This document shows positions 52,149-63,145 of a stretch of 64,000 nucleotides of DNA, piece after piece. The notes beneath the pieces are model-generated. The model was not told the DNA's origin, did no database searches, and saw only the letters and a program-made list of their open reading frames with translations. Origin of the DNA: Morinoia aosen (lineage: Eukaryota; Arthropoda; Malacostraca; Amphipoda; Talitridae). The position numbers and the translations under genes were made by a program. Numbering within the stretch: the first letter of the stretch is position 1; each line of letters starts with the position of its first letter. The stretch covers positions 43,008,757 through 43,072,756 of the forward strand of contig CM059560.1 of assembly GCA_030386875.1 (NCBI GenBank), in the 5' to 3' direction.

Positions 52149-53044
52149 TTCTGTACTCCTTTGTGCGCTGTAGAGATACCTTCTGTACTCCTTTGTACGC
52201 TGTAGAGATACCTTCTGTACTCCTTTGTGCGCTGTAGAGATACCTTCTGTACTCCTTTGTGCGCTGTAGAGATACCTTCTGTACTCCTTTGTACGTTCTA
52301 GAGAAATTTCCTGTACTCCCTTGTGCGCAGTAGAGATACCTTCTGTACTCCTTTGTGCGCTGTAGAGATACCTTCTGTACTCCTTTGTGCGCTGTAGAGA
52401 TACCTTCTGTACTCCTTTGTGCGCTGTAGAGATACCTTCTGTACTCCTTTGTGCGCTGTAGAGATACCTTCTGTACTCCTTTGTACGCTGTAGAGATACC
52501 TCGTGTACTCCTTTGTGCGCTGTAGAGATACCTTCTGTTCTCCTTTTTGCGCTGTAGAGATACCTTCTGTACTCCTTTGTACGTTCTAGAGATATTTGCT
52601 GTACTCCTTTGTGCGCTGTAGAGATACCTTCTGTACTCCTTTGTGCGCTGTAGAGATACCTTCTGTACTCCTTTGTACGCTGGAGAGATACCTCGTGTAC
52701 TCCTTTGTACGTTCTAGAGATATTTCCTGTACTCCTTTGTGCGCTGTAGAGATACCTTCTGTACTCCTTTGTGCGCTGTAGAGACACCTTCTGTACTCCT
52801 TTGTGCGCTGTAGAAATACCTTCTGTACTCCTTTGTACGCTGTAGAGATACCTTCTGTAATCCTTTGTGCGCTGTAGAGATACCTTCTGTACTCCTTTGT
52901 ACGCTGTAGAGATACCTCGTGTACTCCTTTGTACGTTCTAGAGATATTTCCTGTACTCCTTTGTGCGCTGTAGAGATACCTTCTGTACTCCTTTGTGCGC
53001 TGTAGAGATACCTTCTGTACTCCTTTGTGCGCTGTAGAGATACC
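52149..53044. repeat. 896-bp tandem pair, copy 2
   Basis: Second copy of the 51.25-52.15 kb segment with the same gagaaattt and gttctcctttttg markers. Also shares the atttgctg delta tail near 51.70 and 52.60 kb. Confidence 0.82.
52953..52984. repeat. Alpha monomer (majority class)
   Basis: Reference monomer counted from the conserved gtactcc. Its diagnostic bases are G13, C16 and G18 (gtgcgctgtag) and acctt at 26-30. It has a single GTAC and a single CpG-containing gcgc core. It has no stop codon in any minus-strand phase and one TAG on the plus strand, which is why open frames pile up on the minus strand. It is the most abundant class everywhere in the window. Confidence 0.95.
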
Positions 53045-53048
53045 TTCT

Positions 53049-53080
53049 GTACTCCTTTGTACGCTGTAGAGATACCTTCT
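53049..53080. repeat. Beta monomer
   Basis: Differs from alpha by G13A, giving tttgtacgctg, which creates a second GTAC ten bases after the first. In the 7-monomer unit it sits fourth, one alpha ahead of gamma. In the units I parsed by eye it is largely confined to that slot. Confidence 0.9.
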
Positions 53081-53112
53081 GTACTCCTTTGTGCGCTGTA
53101 GAGATACCTTCT

Positions 53113-53144
53113 GTACTCCTTTGTACGCTGTAGAGATACCTCGT
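53113..53144. repeat. Gamma monomer
   Basis: Carries G13A as in beta plus a changed tail, acctcgt instead of accttct (T30C, C31G), which adds a second CpG. It either directly precedes delta (4-, 6- and 7-monomer units) or is separated from it by two or three alpha copies (9- and 10-monomer units). Confidence 0.92.
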
Positions 53145-53176
53145 GTACTCCTTTGTACGTTCTAGAGATATTTCCT
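53145..53176. repeat. Delta monomer, unit-closing class
   Basis: The most diverged common class: G13A, C16T, G18C, C27T, C28T and T30C, read as tacgttctagagatatttcct. It has a TCTAGA palindrome absent from the other classes. Its reverse complement holds the only minus-strand stop (TAG) in the monomer family, so most minus-strand open frames terminate here with the peptide ending EYRKYL. One delta closes each higher-order unit, which makes it the best ruler of the array. Confidence 0.93.
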
Positions 53177-54473
53177 GTACTCCTTTGTGCGCTGTAGAGA
53201 TACCTTCTGTACTCCTTTGTGCGCTGTAGAGATACCTTCTGTGCTCCTTTGTGCGCTGTAGAGATACCTTCTGTACTCCTTTGTGCGCTGTAGAGATACC
53301 TCCTCTACTCCTCTGTGCGCTGTAGAGATACCTTTTGTACTCCTTTGTACGCTGTAGAGATACCTCGTGTACTTCTTTGTACGTTCTAGAGATATTTCCT
53401 GTACTCCTTTGTGCGCTGTAGAGATACCTTCTGTACTCCTTTGTGCGCTGTAGAGATACCTTCTGTACTCCTTTGTGCGCTGTAGAGATACCTTCTGTAC
53501 TCCATTGTGCGCTGTAGAGATACCTTCTGTACTCCTTTGTACGCTGTAGAGATACCTCGTGTACTCATTTGTGCGCTGTAGAGATACCTTCTGTACTCCT
53601 TTGTGCGCTGTAGAGATACCTTCTGTACTCCTTTGTGCGCTGTAGAGATACCTTCTGTACTCCTTTGTACGTTCTAGAGATATTTCCTGTACTCCTTTGT
53701 GCGCTGTAGAGATACCTTCTGTACTCCTTTGTGCGCTGTAGAGATACCTTCTGTACTCCTTTGTGCGCTGTAAAGATACCTTCTGTACTCCTTTGTGCGC
53801 TGTAGAGATACCTTCTGTACTCCTTTGTACGCTGTAGAGATACCTCGTGTACTCCTTTGTGCGCTGTAGAGATACCTTCTGTTCTCCTTTGTGCGCTGTA
53901 GAGATACCTTCTGTACTCCTTTGTACGTTTTAGAGATATTTCCTGTACTTCTTTGTGCGCTGTAGAGATACCTTCTGTACTCCTTTGTGCGCTGTAGAGA
54001 TACCTTCTGTACTCCTTTGTGCGCTGTAGAGATACCTTCTGTACTCCTTTGTACGCTGTAGAGATACCTCGTGTACTCATTTGTACGTTCTAGAGATATT
54101 TCCTGTACTCCTTTGTGCGCTGTAGAGATACCTTCTGTACTCCTTTGTGCGCTGTAGAGATACCTTCTGTACTCCTTTGTGCGCTGTAGAGATACCTTCT
54201 GTACTCCTTTGTACGCTGTAGAGATACCTTCTGTACTCCTTTGTGCGCTGTAGAGATACCTTCTGTACTCCTTTGTACGCTGTAGAGATACCTTCTGTAC
54301 TCCTTTGTGCGCTGTAGAGATACCTTCTGTACTCCTTTGTGCGCTGTAGAGATACCTTCTGTACTCCTTTGTACGCTGTAGAGATACCTTCTGTACTCCG
54401 TTGTGCGCTGTAGAGATACCTTCTGTACTCCTTTGTACGCTGTAGAGATACCTCGTGTACTCCTTTGTACGTT

Positions 54474-55250
54474 CTAGAGATATTTCCTGTACTCCTTTGT
54501 GCGCTGTAGAGATACCTTCTGTACTCCTTTGTGCGCTGTAGAGATACCTTTTGTACTCCTTTGTGCGCTGTAGAGATACCTTCTGTACTCCTTTGTACGC
54601 TGTAGAGATACCTTCTGTACTCCTTTGTGCGCTGTAGAGATACCTTCTGTACTCCTTTGTACGCTGTAGAGATACCTCGTGTACTCCTTTGTACGTTCTA
54701 GAGATATTTCCTGTACTTCTTTGTGCACTGTAGATATACCTTCTGTACTCCTTTGTGCGCTGTAGAGATACCTTCTGTGCTCCTTTGTGCGCTGTAGAGA
54801 TACCTTCTGTACTCCTTTGTGCGCTGTAGAGATACCTTCTGTACTCCTTTGTGCGCTGTAGAGATACCTTCTGTACTCCTTTGTACGCTGTAGAGATACC
54901 TCGTGTACTTCTTTGTACGTTCTAGAGATATTTCCTGTACTCCTTTGTGCGCTGTAGAGATACCTTCTGGACTCCTTTGTGCGCTGTAGAGATACCTTCT
55001 GTACTCCTTTGTACGCTGTAGAGATACCTCGTGTACTCCTTTGTGCGCTGTAGAGATACCTTCTGTACTCCTTTGTACGTTCTAGAGATATTTCCTGTAC
55101 TCCTTTGTGCGCTGTAGAGATACCTTCTGTACTCCTTTGTGCGCTGTAGAGATATTTCCTGTCCTCCTTTGTGCGCTGTAGAGATACCTTCTGTACTCCT
55201 TTGTGCGCTGTAGAGAAACCTTCTGTACTTCTTTGTACGCTGTAGAGATA
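54474..55250. repeat. Segment copied ~8.7 kb downstream
   Basis: The unit with ttttgtactcc and a closing gtacttctttgtgcactg near 54715 recurs at 63146-63400 at offset 8672 (271 monomers); the minus-strand frames of 84 residues there are identical. Further right, gtcctcc at 55161 matches 63897 at offset 8736, two monomers more. Confidence 0.82.
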
Positions 55251-55886
55251 CCTCGTGTACTCCTTTGTACGTTCTAGAGATATTTCCTGTACTCCTTTGT
55301 GCGCTGTAGAGATACCTTCGGTACTCCTTTGTGCGCTGTAGAGATACCTTCTGTACTCCTTTGTGCGCTGTAGAGATACCTTCTGTACTCCTTCGTACGC
55401 TGTAGAGATACCTTCTGTACTCCTTTGTGCGCTGTAGAGATACCTTCTGTACTCCTTTGTACGCTGTAGAGATACCTCGTGTACTTGTGTGTACGTTCTA
55501 GAGATATTTCCTGTACTCCTTTGTGCGCTGTAGAGATACCTTCTGTACTCCTTTGTGCGCTGTAGAGATACCTTCTGTACTCCTTTGTGCGCTGTAGAGA
55601 TACCTTCTGTACTCCTTTGAACGCTGTAGAGATACCTTCTGTACTCCTTTGTGCGCTGTAGAGATACCTTCTGTACTCCTTTGTACGCTGTAGAGATACC
55701 TCGTGTACTCCTTTGTACGTTCTAGAGATATTTCCTGTACTCCTTTGTGCGCTGTAGAGATACCTTCTGTACTCCTTTGTGCGCTGTAGAGATACCTTTT
55801 GTACTCCTTTGTACGCTGTAGAGATACCTCGTGTACTCCTTTGTACGTTCTAGAGATATTTCCTGTACTCCTTTGTGCGCTGTAGA
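54987..55886. repeat. Segment duplicated 5886 bp, copy 2
   Basis: Partner of 49101-50000 by the gtcctcc, ttcggtactcc and ttttgtactcc variants. A gtacttgtgtg variant near 55485 is private to this copy. Confidence 0.83.
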
Positions 55887-58633
55887 GATACCTTCTGTAC
55901 TCCTTTGTGCGCTGTAGAGATACCTTCTGTACTCCTTTGTGCGCTGTAGAGATACCTTCTGTACTCCTTTGTGCGCTGTAGAGATACCTTCTGTACTCCT
56001 TTGTGCGCTGTAGAGATACCTTCTGTACTCCTTTGTACGCTGTAGAGATACCTCGTGTACTCCTATGTGCGCTGTAAGATACCTTCTGTACTCCTTTGTG
56101 CGCTGTAGAGATACCTTCTGTACTCCTTTGTGCGCTGTAGAGATACCTTCTGTACTCCTTTGTACGTTCTAGAGATATTTTTTGTACTCCTTTGTGCGCT
56201 GTAGAGATACCTTCTGTACTCCTTTGTGCGCTGTAGAGATACCTTCTGTACTCCTTTGTGCGCTGTAGAGATACCTTCTGTACTCCTTTGTGCGCTGTAG
56301 AGATACCTTCTGTACTCCTTTGTGCGCTGTAGAGATACCTTCTGTACTCCTTTGTACGCTGTAGAGATACCTCGTGTACTCCTTTGTGCGCTGTAGAGAT
56401 ACCTTCTGTTCTCCTTTGTGCGCTGTAGAGATACCTTCTGTACTCCTTTGTACGTTCTAGAGATATTTCCTGTACTCCTTTGTGCGCTGTAGAGATACCT
56501 TCTGTACTCTACTTTGTGCGCTGTAAAGATACCTTCTGTACTCCTTTCTGCGCTGTAGAGATACCTTCTGTACTCCTTTGTACGCTGTAGAGATACCTCG
56601 TGTACTCCTTTGTACGTTCTAGAGATATTTCCTGTACTCCTTTGTGCGCTGTAGAGATACCTTCTGTACTCCTTTGTGCGCTGTAGAGATACCTTCTGTA
56701 CTCCTTTGTGCGCTGTAGAGATACCTTCTGTACTCCTTTGTACGCTGTAGAGATACCTTCTGTACTCCTTTGTGCGCTGTAGAGTTACCTTCTGTACTCC
56801 TTTGTACGCTGTAGAGATAACTCGTGTACTCCTTTGTACGTTCTAGAGATATTTCATGTACTCCTTTGTGCGCTGTAGAGATACCTTCTGTACTCCTTTG
56901 TGCGCTGTAGAGATACCTTCTGTACTCCTTTGTGCGCTGTAGAGATACCTTCTGTACTCCTTTGTACGCTGTAGAGATACCTTCTGTACTCCTTTGTACG
57001 CTGTAGAGATACCTCGTGTACTCCTTTGTACGTTCTAGAAGTATTTCCTGTACTCCTTTGTGCGCTGTAGAGATACCTTCTGTACTCCTTTGTGCGCTGT
57101 AGAGATACCTTCTGTACTCCTTTGTGCGCTGTAGAGATACCTTCTGTACTCCTTGGTACGCTGTAGAGATACCTTCTGTACTCCTTTGTGCGCTGTAGAG
57201 ATACCTTCTGTACTCCTTTGTACGCTGTAGAGATACCTCGTGTACTCCTTTGTACGTTCTAGAGATATTTCCTGTACTCCTTTGTGCGCTGTAGAGATAC
57301 CTTCTGTACTCCTTTGTGCGCTGTAGAGATACCTTCTGTGCTCCTTTGTGCGCTGTAGAGATACCTTCTGTACACCTTTGTGCGCTGCAGAGATACCTTC
57401 TGTACTCCTCTGTGCGCTGTAGAGATACCTTCTGTACTCCTTTGTACGCTGTAGAGATACCTCGTGTACTTCTTTGTACGTTCTAGAGATATTTCCTGTA
57501 CTCCTTTGTGCGCTGTAGAGATACCTTCTGTACTCCTTTGTGCGCTGTAGAGATACCTTCTGTACTCCTTTGTACGCTGTAGAGATACCTCGTGTACTCC
57601 TTTGTGCGCTGTAGAGATACCTTCTGTACTCCTTTGTGCGCTGTAGAGATTTCTTCTGTACTCCTTTGTGCGCTGTAGAGATACCTTCTGTACTCCTTTG
57701 TACGTTCTAGAGATATTTCCTGTACTCCTTTGTGCGCTGTAGAGATACCTTCTGTACTCCTTTGTGCGCTGTAGAGATACCTTCTGTACTCCTTTGTACG
57801 CTGTAGAGATACCTCGTGTACTCTTTGTACGTTCTAGAGATATTTCCTGTACTCCTTTGTGCGCTGTAGAGATACCTTCTGTACTCCTTTGTGCGCTGTA
57901 GAGATACCTTCTGTACTCCTTTGTGCGCTGTAGAGATACCTTCTGTACTCCTTTGTACGCTGTAGAGATACCTTCTGTACTCCTTTGTGCGCTGTAGAGA
58001 TACCTTCTCTACTCCTTTGTACGCTGTAGAGATACCTCGTGTACTCCTTTGTACGTTCTAGAGATATTTCCTGTACTCCTTTGTGCGCTGTAGAGATACC
58101 TTCTGTACTCCTTTGTGCGCTGTAGAGATACCTTCTGTACTCCTTTGTGCGCTGTAGAGATACCTCGTGTACTCCTTTGTACGTTCTAGAGATATTTCCT
58201 GTACTCCTTTGTGCGCTGTAGAGATTTCTTCTGTACTCCTTTGTGCGCTGTAGAGATACCTTCTGTACTCCTTTGTACGTTCTAGAGATATTTCCTGTAC
58301 TCCTTTGTGCGCTGTAGAGATACCTTCTGTACTCCTTTGTGCGCTGTAGAGATACCTTCTGTACTCCTTTGTACGCTGTAGAGATACCTCGTGTACTCCT
58401 TTGTACGTTCTAGAGATATTTCCTGTACTCCTTTGTGCGCTGTAGAGATACCTTCTGTACTCCTTTGTGCGCTGTAGAGATACCTTCTGTACTCCTTTGT
58501 GCGCTGTAGAGATACCTTCTGTACTCCTTTGTACGCTGTAGAGATACCTTCTGTACTCCTTTGTGCGCTGTAGAGATACCTTCTCTACTCCTTTGTACGC
58601 TGTAGAGATACCTCGTGTACTCCTTTGTACGTT
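55887..58633. repeat. Array segment with a 34-bp monomer
   Basis: Mixed 6-, 7- and 10-monomer units. The monomer near 56508 has two extra bases (actctacttt), the only two-base gain I found. One-base-short monomers lie near 56077 (gtaagat) and 57821 (ctctttg). A gatttcttctg variant occurs near 57650 and 58223. No gene is seen. Confidence 0.78.
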
Positions 58634-60233
58634 CTAGAGATATTTCCTGTACTCCTTTGTGCGCTGTAGAGATACCTTCTGTACTCCTTTGTGCGCTGTA
58701 GAGATACCTTCTGTACTCCTTTGTGCGCTGTAGAGATACCTCGTGTACTCCTTTGTACGTTCTAGAGATATTTCCTGTACTCCTTTGTGCGCTGTAGAGA
58801 TACCTTCTGTACTCCTTTGTGCGCTGTAGAGATACCTTCTGTACTCCTTTGTACGCTGTAGAGATACCTCGTGTACTCCTTTGTACGTTCTAGAGATATT
58901 TCCTGTACTCCTTTGTGCGCTGTAGAGATACCTTCTGTACTCCTTTGTGCGCTGTAGAGATACCTTCTGTACTCCTTTGTGCGCTGTAGAGATACCTTCT
59001 GTACTCCTTTGTGCGCTGTAGAGATACCTTCTGTACTCCTTTGTGCGCTGTAGAGATACCTTCTGTACTCCTTTGTACGCTGTAGAGATACCTCGTGTAC
59101 TCCTTTGTGCGCTGTAGAGATACCTTCTGTTCTCCTTTGTGCGCTGTAGAGATACCTTCTTCACTCCTTTGCACGTTCTAGAGATATTTCCTGTACTCCT
59201 TTGTGCGCTGTAGAGATACATTCTGTACTCCTTTGTGCGCTGTAGAGATACCTTCTGTACTCCTTTGTGCGCTGTAGAGATACCTTCTGTACTCCTTTGT
59301 ACGCTGAAGAGATACCTCGTGTACTCCTTTGTACGTTCTAGAGATATTTCCTGTACTCCTTTGTGCGCTGTAGAGATACCTTCTGTACTCCTTTGTGCGC
59401 TGTAGAGATACCTTCTGTACTCCTTTGTGCGCTGTAGAGACACCTTCTGTACTCCTTTGTACGCTGTAGAGATACCTTCTGTACTCCTTTGTGCGCTGTA
59501 GAAAAACCTTCTGTACTCCTTTGTGCGCTGTAGAGATACCTTCTGTACTCCTTTGTACGCTGTAGAGATAACTCGTGTACTCCTCTGTACGTTCTAGAGA
59601 TATTTCCTGTACTCCTTTGTGCGCTGTAGAGATACCTTCTGTACTCCTTTGTGCGCTGTAGAGATACCTTCTGTACTCCTTTGTGCGCTGTAGAGATACC
59701 TTCTGTACTCCTTTGTACGCTGTAGAGATACCTTCTGTACTCCTTTGTGCGCTGTAGAGATACCTTCTGTACTCCTTTGTACGTTCTAGAGATACCTCGT
59801 GTACTCCTTTGTACGTTCTAGAGATATTTCCTGTACTCCTTCGTTCGCTGTAGAGATACCTTCTGTACTCCTTTGTGCGCTGTAGAGATACCTTCTGTAC
59901 TCCTTTGTGCGCTGTAGAGATACCTTCTGTACTCCTTTGTACGCTGTAGAGATACCTTCTGTACTCCTTTGTGCGCTGTAGAGATACCTTCTGTACTCCT
60001 TTGTACGCTGTAGAGATATTTCCTGTACTTCTTTGTGCGCTGTAGAGATACCTTCTGTACTCCTTTTTGCGTTGTAGAGATACCTTCTGTGCTCCTTTGT
60101 GCGCTGTAGAGATACCTTCTGTACTCCTTTGTGCGCTGTAGAGATACCTTCTGTACTCCTTTGTGCGCTGTAGAGATACCTTCTGTACTCCTTTGTACGC
60201 TGTAGAGATACCTCGTGTACTTCGTTGTACGTT
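58634..60233. repeat. 1600-bp tandem duplication, copy 1
   Basis: Exactly 50 monomers. Markers shared with copy 2 at offset 1600 are ttcttcactcctttgcacg (~59158, 60758), gaaaaacc (59501, 61101), ccttcgttcgctg (~59839, 61439), the delta/gamma hybrid (59779, 61379) and ttcgttgtacg (60221, 61821). Confidence 0.9.
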
Positions 60234-61833
60234 CTAGAGATATTTCCTGTACTCCTTTGTGCGCTGTAGAGATACCTTCTGTACTCCTTTGTGCGCTGTA
60301 GAGATGCCTTCTGTACTCCTTTTTACGCTGTAGAGATACCTCGTGTACTCCTTTGTACGTTCTAGAGATATTTCCTGTACTCCTTTGTGCGCTGTAGAGA
60401 TACCTTCTGTACTCCTTTGTGCGCTGTAGAGATACCTTCTGTACTCCTTTGTACGCTGTAGAGATACCTCGTGTACTCCTTTGTACGTTCTAGAGATATT
60501 TCCTGTACTCCTTTGTGCGCTGTAGAGATACCTTCTGTACTCCTTTGTGCGCTGTAGAGATACCTTCTGTACTCCTTTGTGCGCTGTAGAGATACCTTCT
60601 GTACTCCTTTGTGCGCTGTAGAGATACCTTCTGTACTCCTTTGTGCGCTGTAGAGATACCTTCTGTACTCCTTTGTACGCTGTAGAGATACCTCGTGTAC
60701 TCCTTTGTGCGCTGTAGAGATACCTTCTGTTCTCCTTTGTGCGCTGTAGAGATACCTTCTTCACTCCTTTGCACGTTCTAGAGATATTTCCTGTACTCCT
60801 TTGTGCGCTGTAGAGATACATTCTGTACTCCTTTGTGCGCTGTAGAGATACCTTCTGTACTCCTTTGTGCGCTGTAGAGATACCTTCTGTACTCCTTTGT
60901 ACGCTGAAGAGATACCTCGTGTACTCCTTTGTACGTTCTAGAGATATTTCCTGTACTCCTTTGTGCGCTGTAGAGATACCTTCTGTACTCCTTTGTGCGC
61001 TGTAGAGATACCTTCTGTACTCCTTTGTGCGCTGTAGAGACACCTTCTGTACTCCTTTGTACGCTGTAGAGATACCTTCTGTACTCCTTTGTGCGCTGTA
61101 GAAAAACCTTCTGTACTCCTTTGTGCGATGTAGAGATACCTTCTGTACTCCTTTGTACGCTGTAGAGATAACTCGTGTACTCCTCTGTACGTTCTAGAGA
61201 TATTTCCTGTACTCCTTTGTGCGCTGTAGAGATACCTTCTGTACTCCTTTGTGCGCTGTAGAGATACCTTCTGTACTCCTTTGTGCGCTGTAGAGATACC
61301 TTCTGTACTCCTTTGTACGCTGTAGAGATACCTTCTGTACTCCTTTGTGCGCTGTAGAGATACCTTCTGTACTCCTTTGTACGTTCTAGAGATACCTCGT
61401 GTACTCCTTTGTACGTTCTAGAGATATTTCCTGTACTCCTTCGTTCGCTGTAGAGATACCTTCTGTACTCCTTTGTGCGCTGTAGAGATACCTTCTGTAC
61501 TCCTTTGTGCGCTGTAGAGATACCTTCTGTACTCCTTTGTACGCTGTAGAGATACCTTCTGTACTCCTTTGTGCGCTGTAGAGATACCTTCTGTACTCCT
61601 TTGTACGCTGTAGAGATATTTCCTGTACTTCTTTGTGCGCTGTAGAGATACCTTCTGTACTCCTTTTTGCGTTGTAGAGATACCTTCTGTGCTCCTTTGT
61701 GCGCTGTAGAGATACCTTCTGTACTCCTTTGTGCGCTGTAGAGATACCTTCTGTACTCCTTTGTGCGCTGTAGAGATACCTTCTGTACTCCTTTGTACGC
61801 TGTAGAGATACCTCGTGTACTTCGTTGTACGTT
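60234..61833. repeat. 1600-bp tandem duplication, copy 2
   Basis: Nearly identical to copy 1. The differences I saw are few: gagatgcc at ~60303, ttttacgctg at ~60329 against ttgtgcgctg, and gcgatg at ~61126 against gcgctg. It is followed by the beginning of a third copy, which departs near 61.92 kb. Confidence 0.9.
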
Positions 61834-61899
61834 CTAGAGATATTTCCTGTACTCCTTTGTGCGCTGTAGAGATACCTTCTGTACTCCTTTGTGCGCTGT

Positions 61900-63050
61900 A
61901 GAGATGCCTTCTGTACTCCTTTGTACGCTGTAGAGATACCTCGTGTACTCCTTTGTGCGCTGTAGAGATACCTTCTGTACTCCTTTGTGCGCTGTAGAGA
62001 TACCTTCTGTACTCCTTTGTGTGCTGTAGAGATACCTTCTGTACTCCTTTGTGCGCTGTAGAGATACCTTCTGTACTCCTTTGTACGTTCTAGAGATATT
62101 TCCTGTACTCCTTTGTGCGCTGTAGAGAAACCTTCTGTACTCCTTTGTGCGCTGTAGAGATATTTCCTGTACTCCTTTGTGCGCTGTAGAGATACCTTCT
62201 GTACTCCTTTGTGCGCTGTAGAGATACCTTCTGTACTCCTTTGTACGCTGTAGAGATACCTCGTGTACTCCTTTGTACGTTCTAGAGATATTTCCTGTAC
62301 TCCTTTGTGCGCTGTAGAGATACCTTCTGTACTCCTTTGTGCGCTTTAGAGATACCTTGTGTACTCCTTTGTGCGCTGTAGAGATACCTTCTGTACTCCT
62401 TTGTACGCTGTAGAGATACCTTCTGTACTCCTTTGTGCGCTGTAGAGATACCTTCTGTACTCCTTTGTACGCTGTAGAGATACCTCGTGTACTCCTTTGT
62501 ACGTTCTAGAGATATTTCCTGTACTCCTTTATGCGCTGTAGAGATACCATCTGTACTCCTTTGTGCGCTGTAGAGATACCTTCTGTACTCCTTTGTGCGC
62601 TGTAGAGATACCTTCTGTACTCCTTTGTACGCTGTAGAGATACCTTCTGTACTCCTTTGTGCGCTGTAGAGATACCTTCTGTACTCTTTTGTACGCTGTA
62701 GAGATACCTCGTGTACTCCTTTGTACGTTCTAGAGATATTTCCTGTACTCCTTTGTGCGCTGTAGAGATACCTTCTGTACTCCTTTGTGCGCTGTAGAGA
62801 TACCTTCTGTACTCTTTTGTACGCTGTAGAGATACCTCGTGTACTCCTTTGTACGTTCTAGAGATATTTCCTGTACTCCTTTGTGCGTTGTAGAGATACC
62901 TTCTGTACTCCTTTGTGCGCTGTAGAGATACCTTCTGTACTCCTTTGTGCGCTGTAGAGATACCTTCTGTACTCCTTTGTGCGCTGTAGAGATACCTTCT
63001 GTACTCCTTTGTGCACTGTAGAGATACCTTCTGTACTCCTTTGTACGCTG
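61900..63050. repeat. Downstream copy of the 45.5-46.7 kb segment
   Basis: Matches 45.55-46.70 kb at offset 16,350 through the gctttag, gtgcgttg and gtgcactg variants and the epsilon trio. At its left edge the offset is 16,382, a one-monomer difference. Confidence 0.83.
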
Positions 63051-63145
63051 TAGAGATACCTTCTGTACTCCTTTGTGCGCTGTAGAGATACCTTCTGTAC
63101 TCCTTTGTACGCTGTAGAGATACCTCGTGTACTCCTTTGTACGTT

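Larger units (their letters stand above)
52953..53176. repeat. Exemplar 7-monomer higher-order repeat (224 bp)
   Basis: This is a clean copy of the commonest higher-order unit, in the order alpha, alpha, alpha, beta, alpha, gamma, delta. Alpha copies start at 52953, 52985, 53017 and 53081; beta is 53049-53080, gamma 53113-53144 and delta 53145-53176. The unit is preceded by another delta at 52921-52952. The same order recurs throughout the window, for example at 13825-14048, 41693-41916 and across 22-29 kb. The 224-bp spacing was checked between successive gamma starts at 13.79 and 14.01 kb. Confidence 0.95.
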
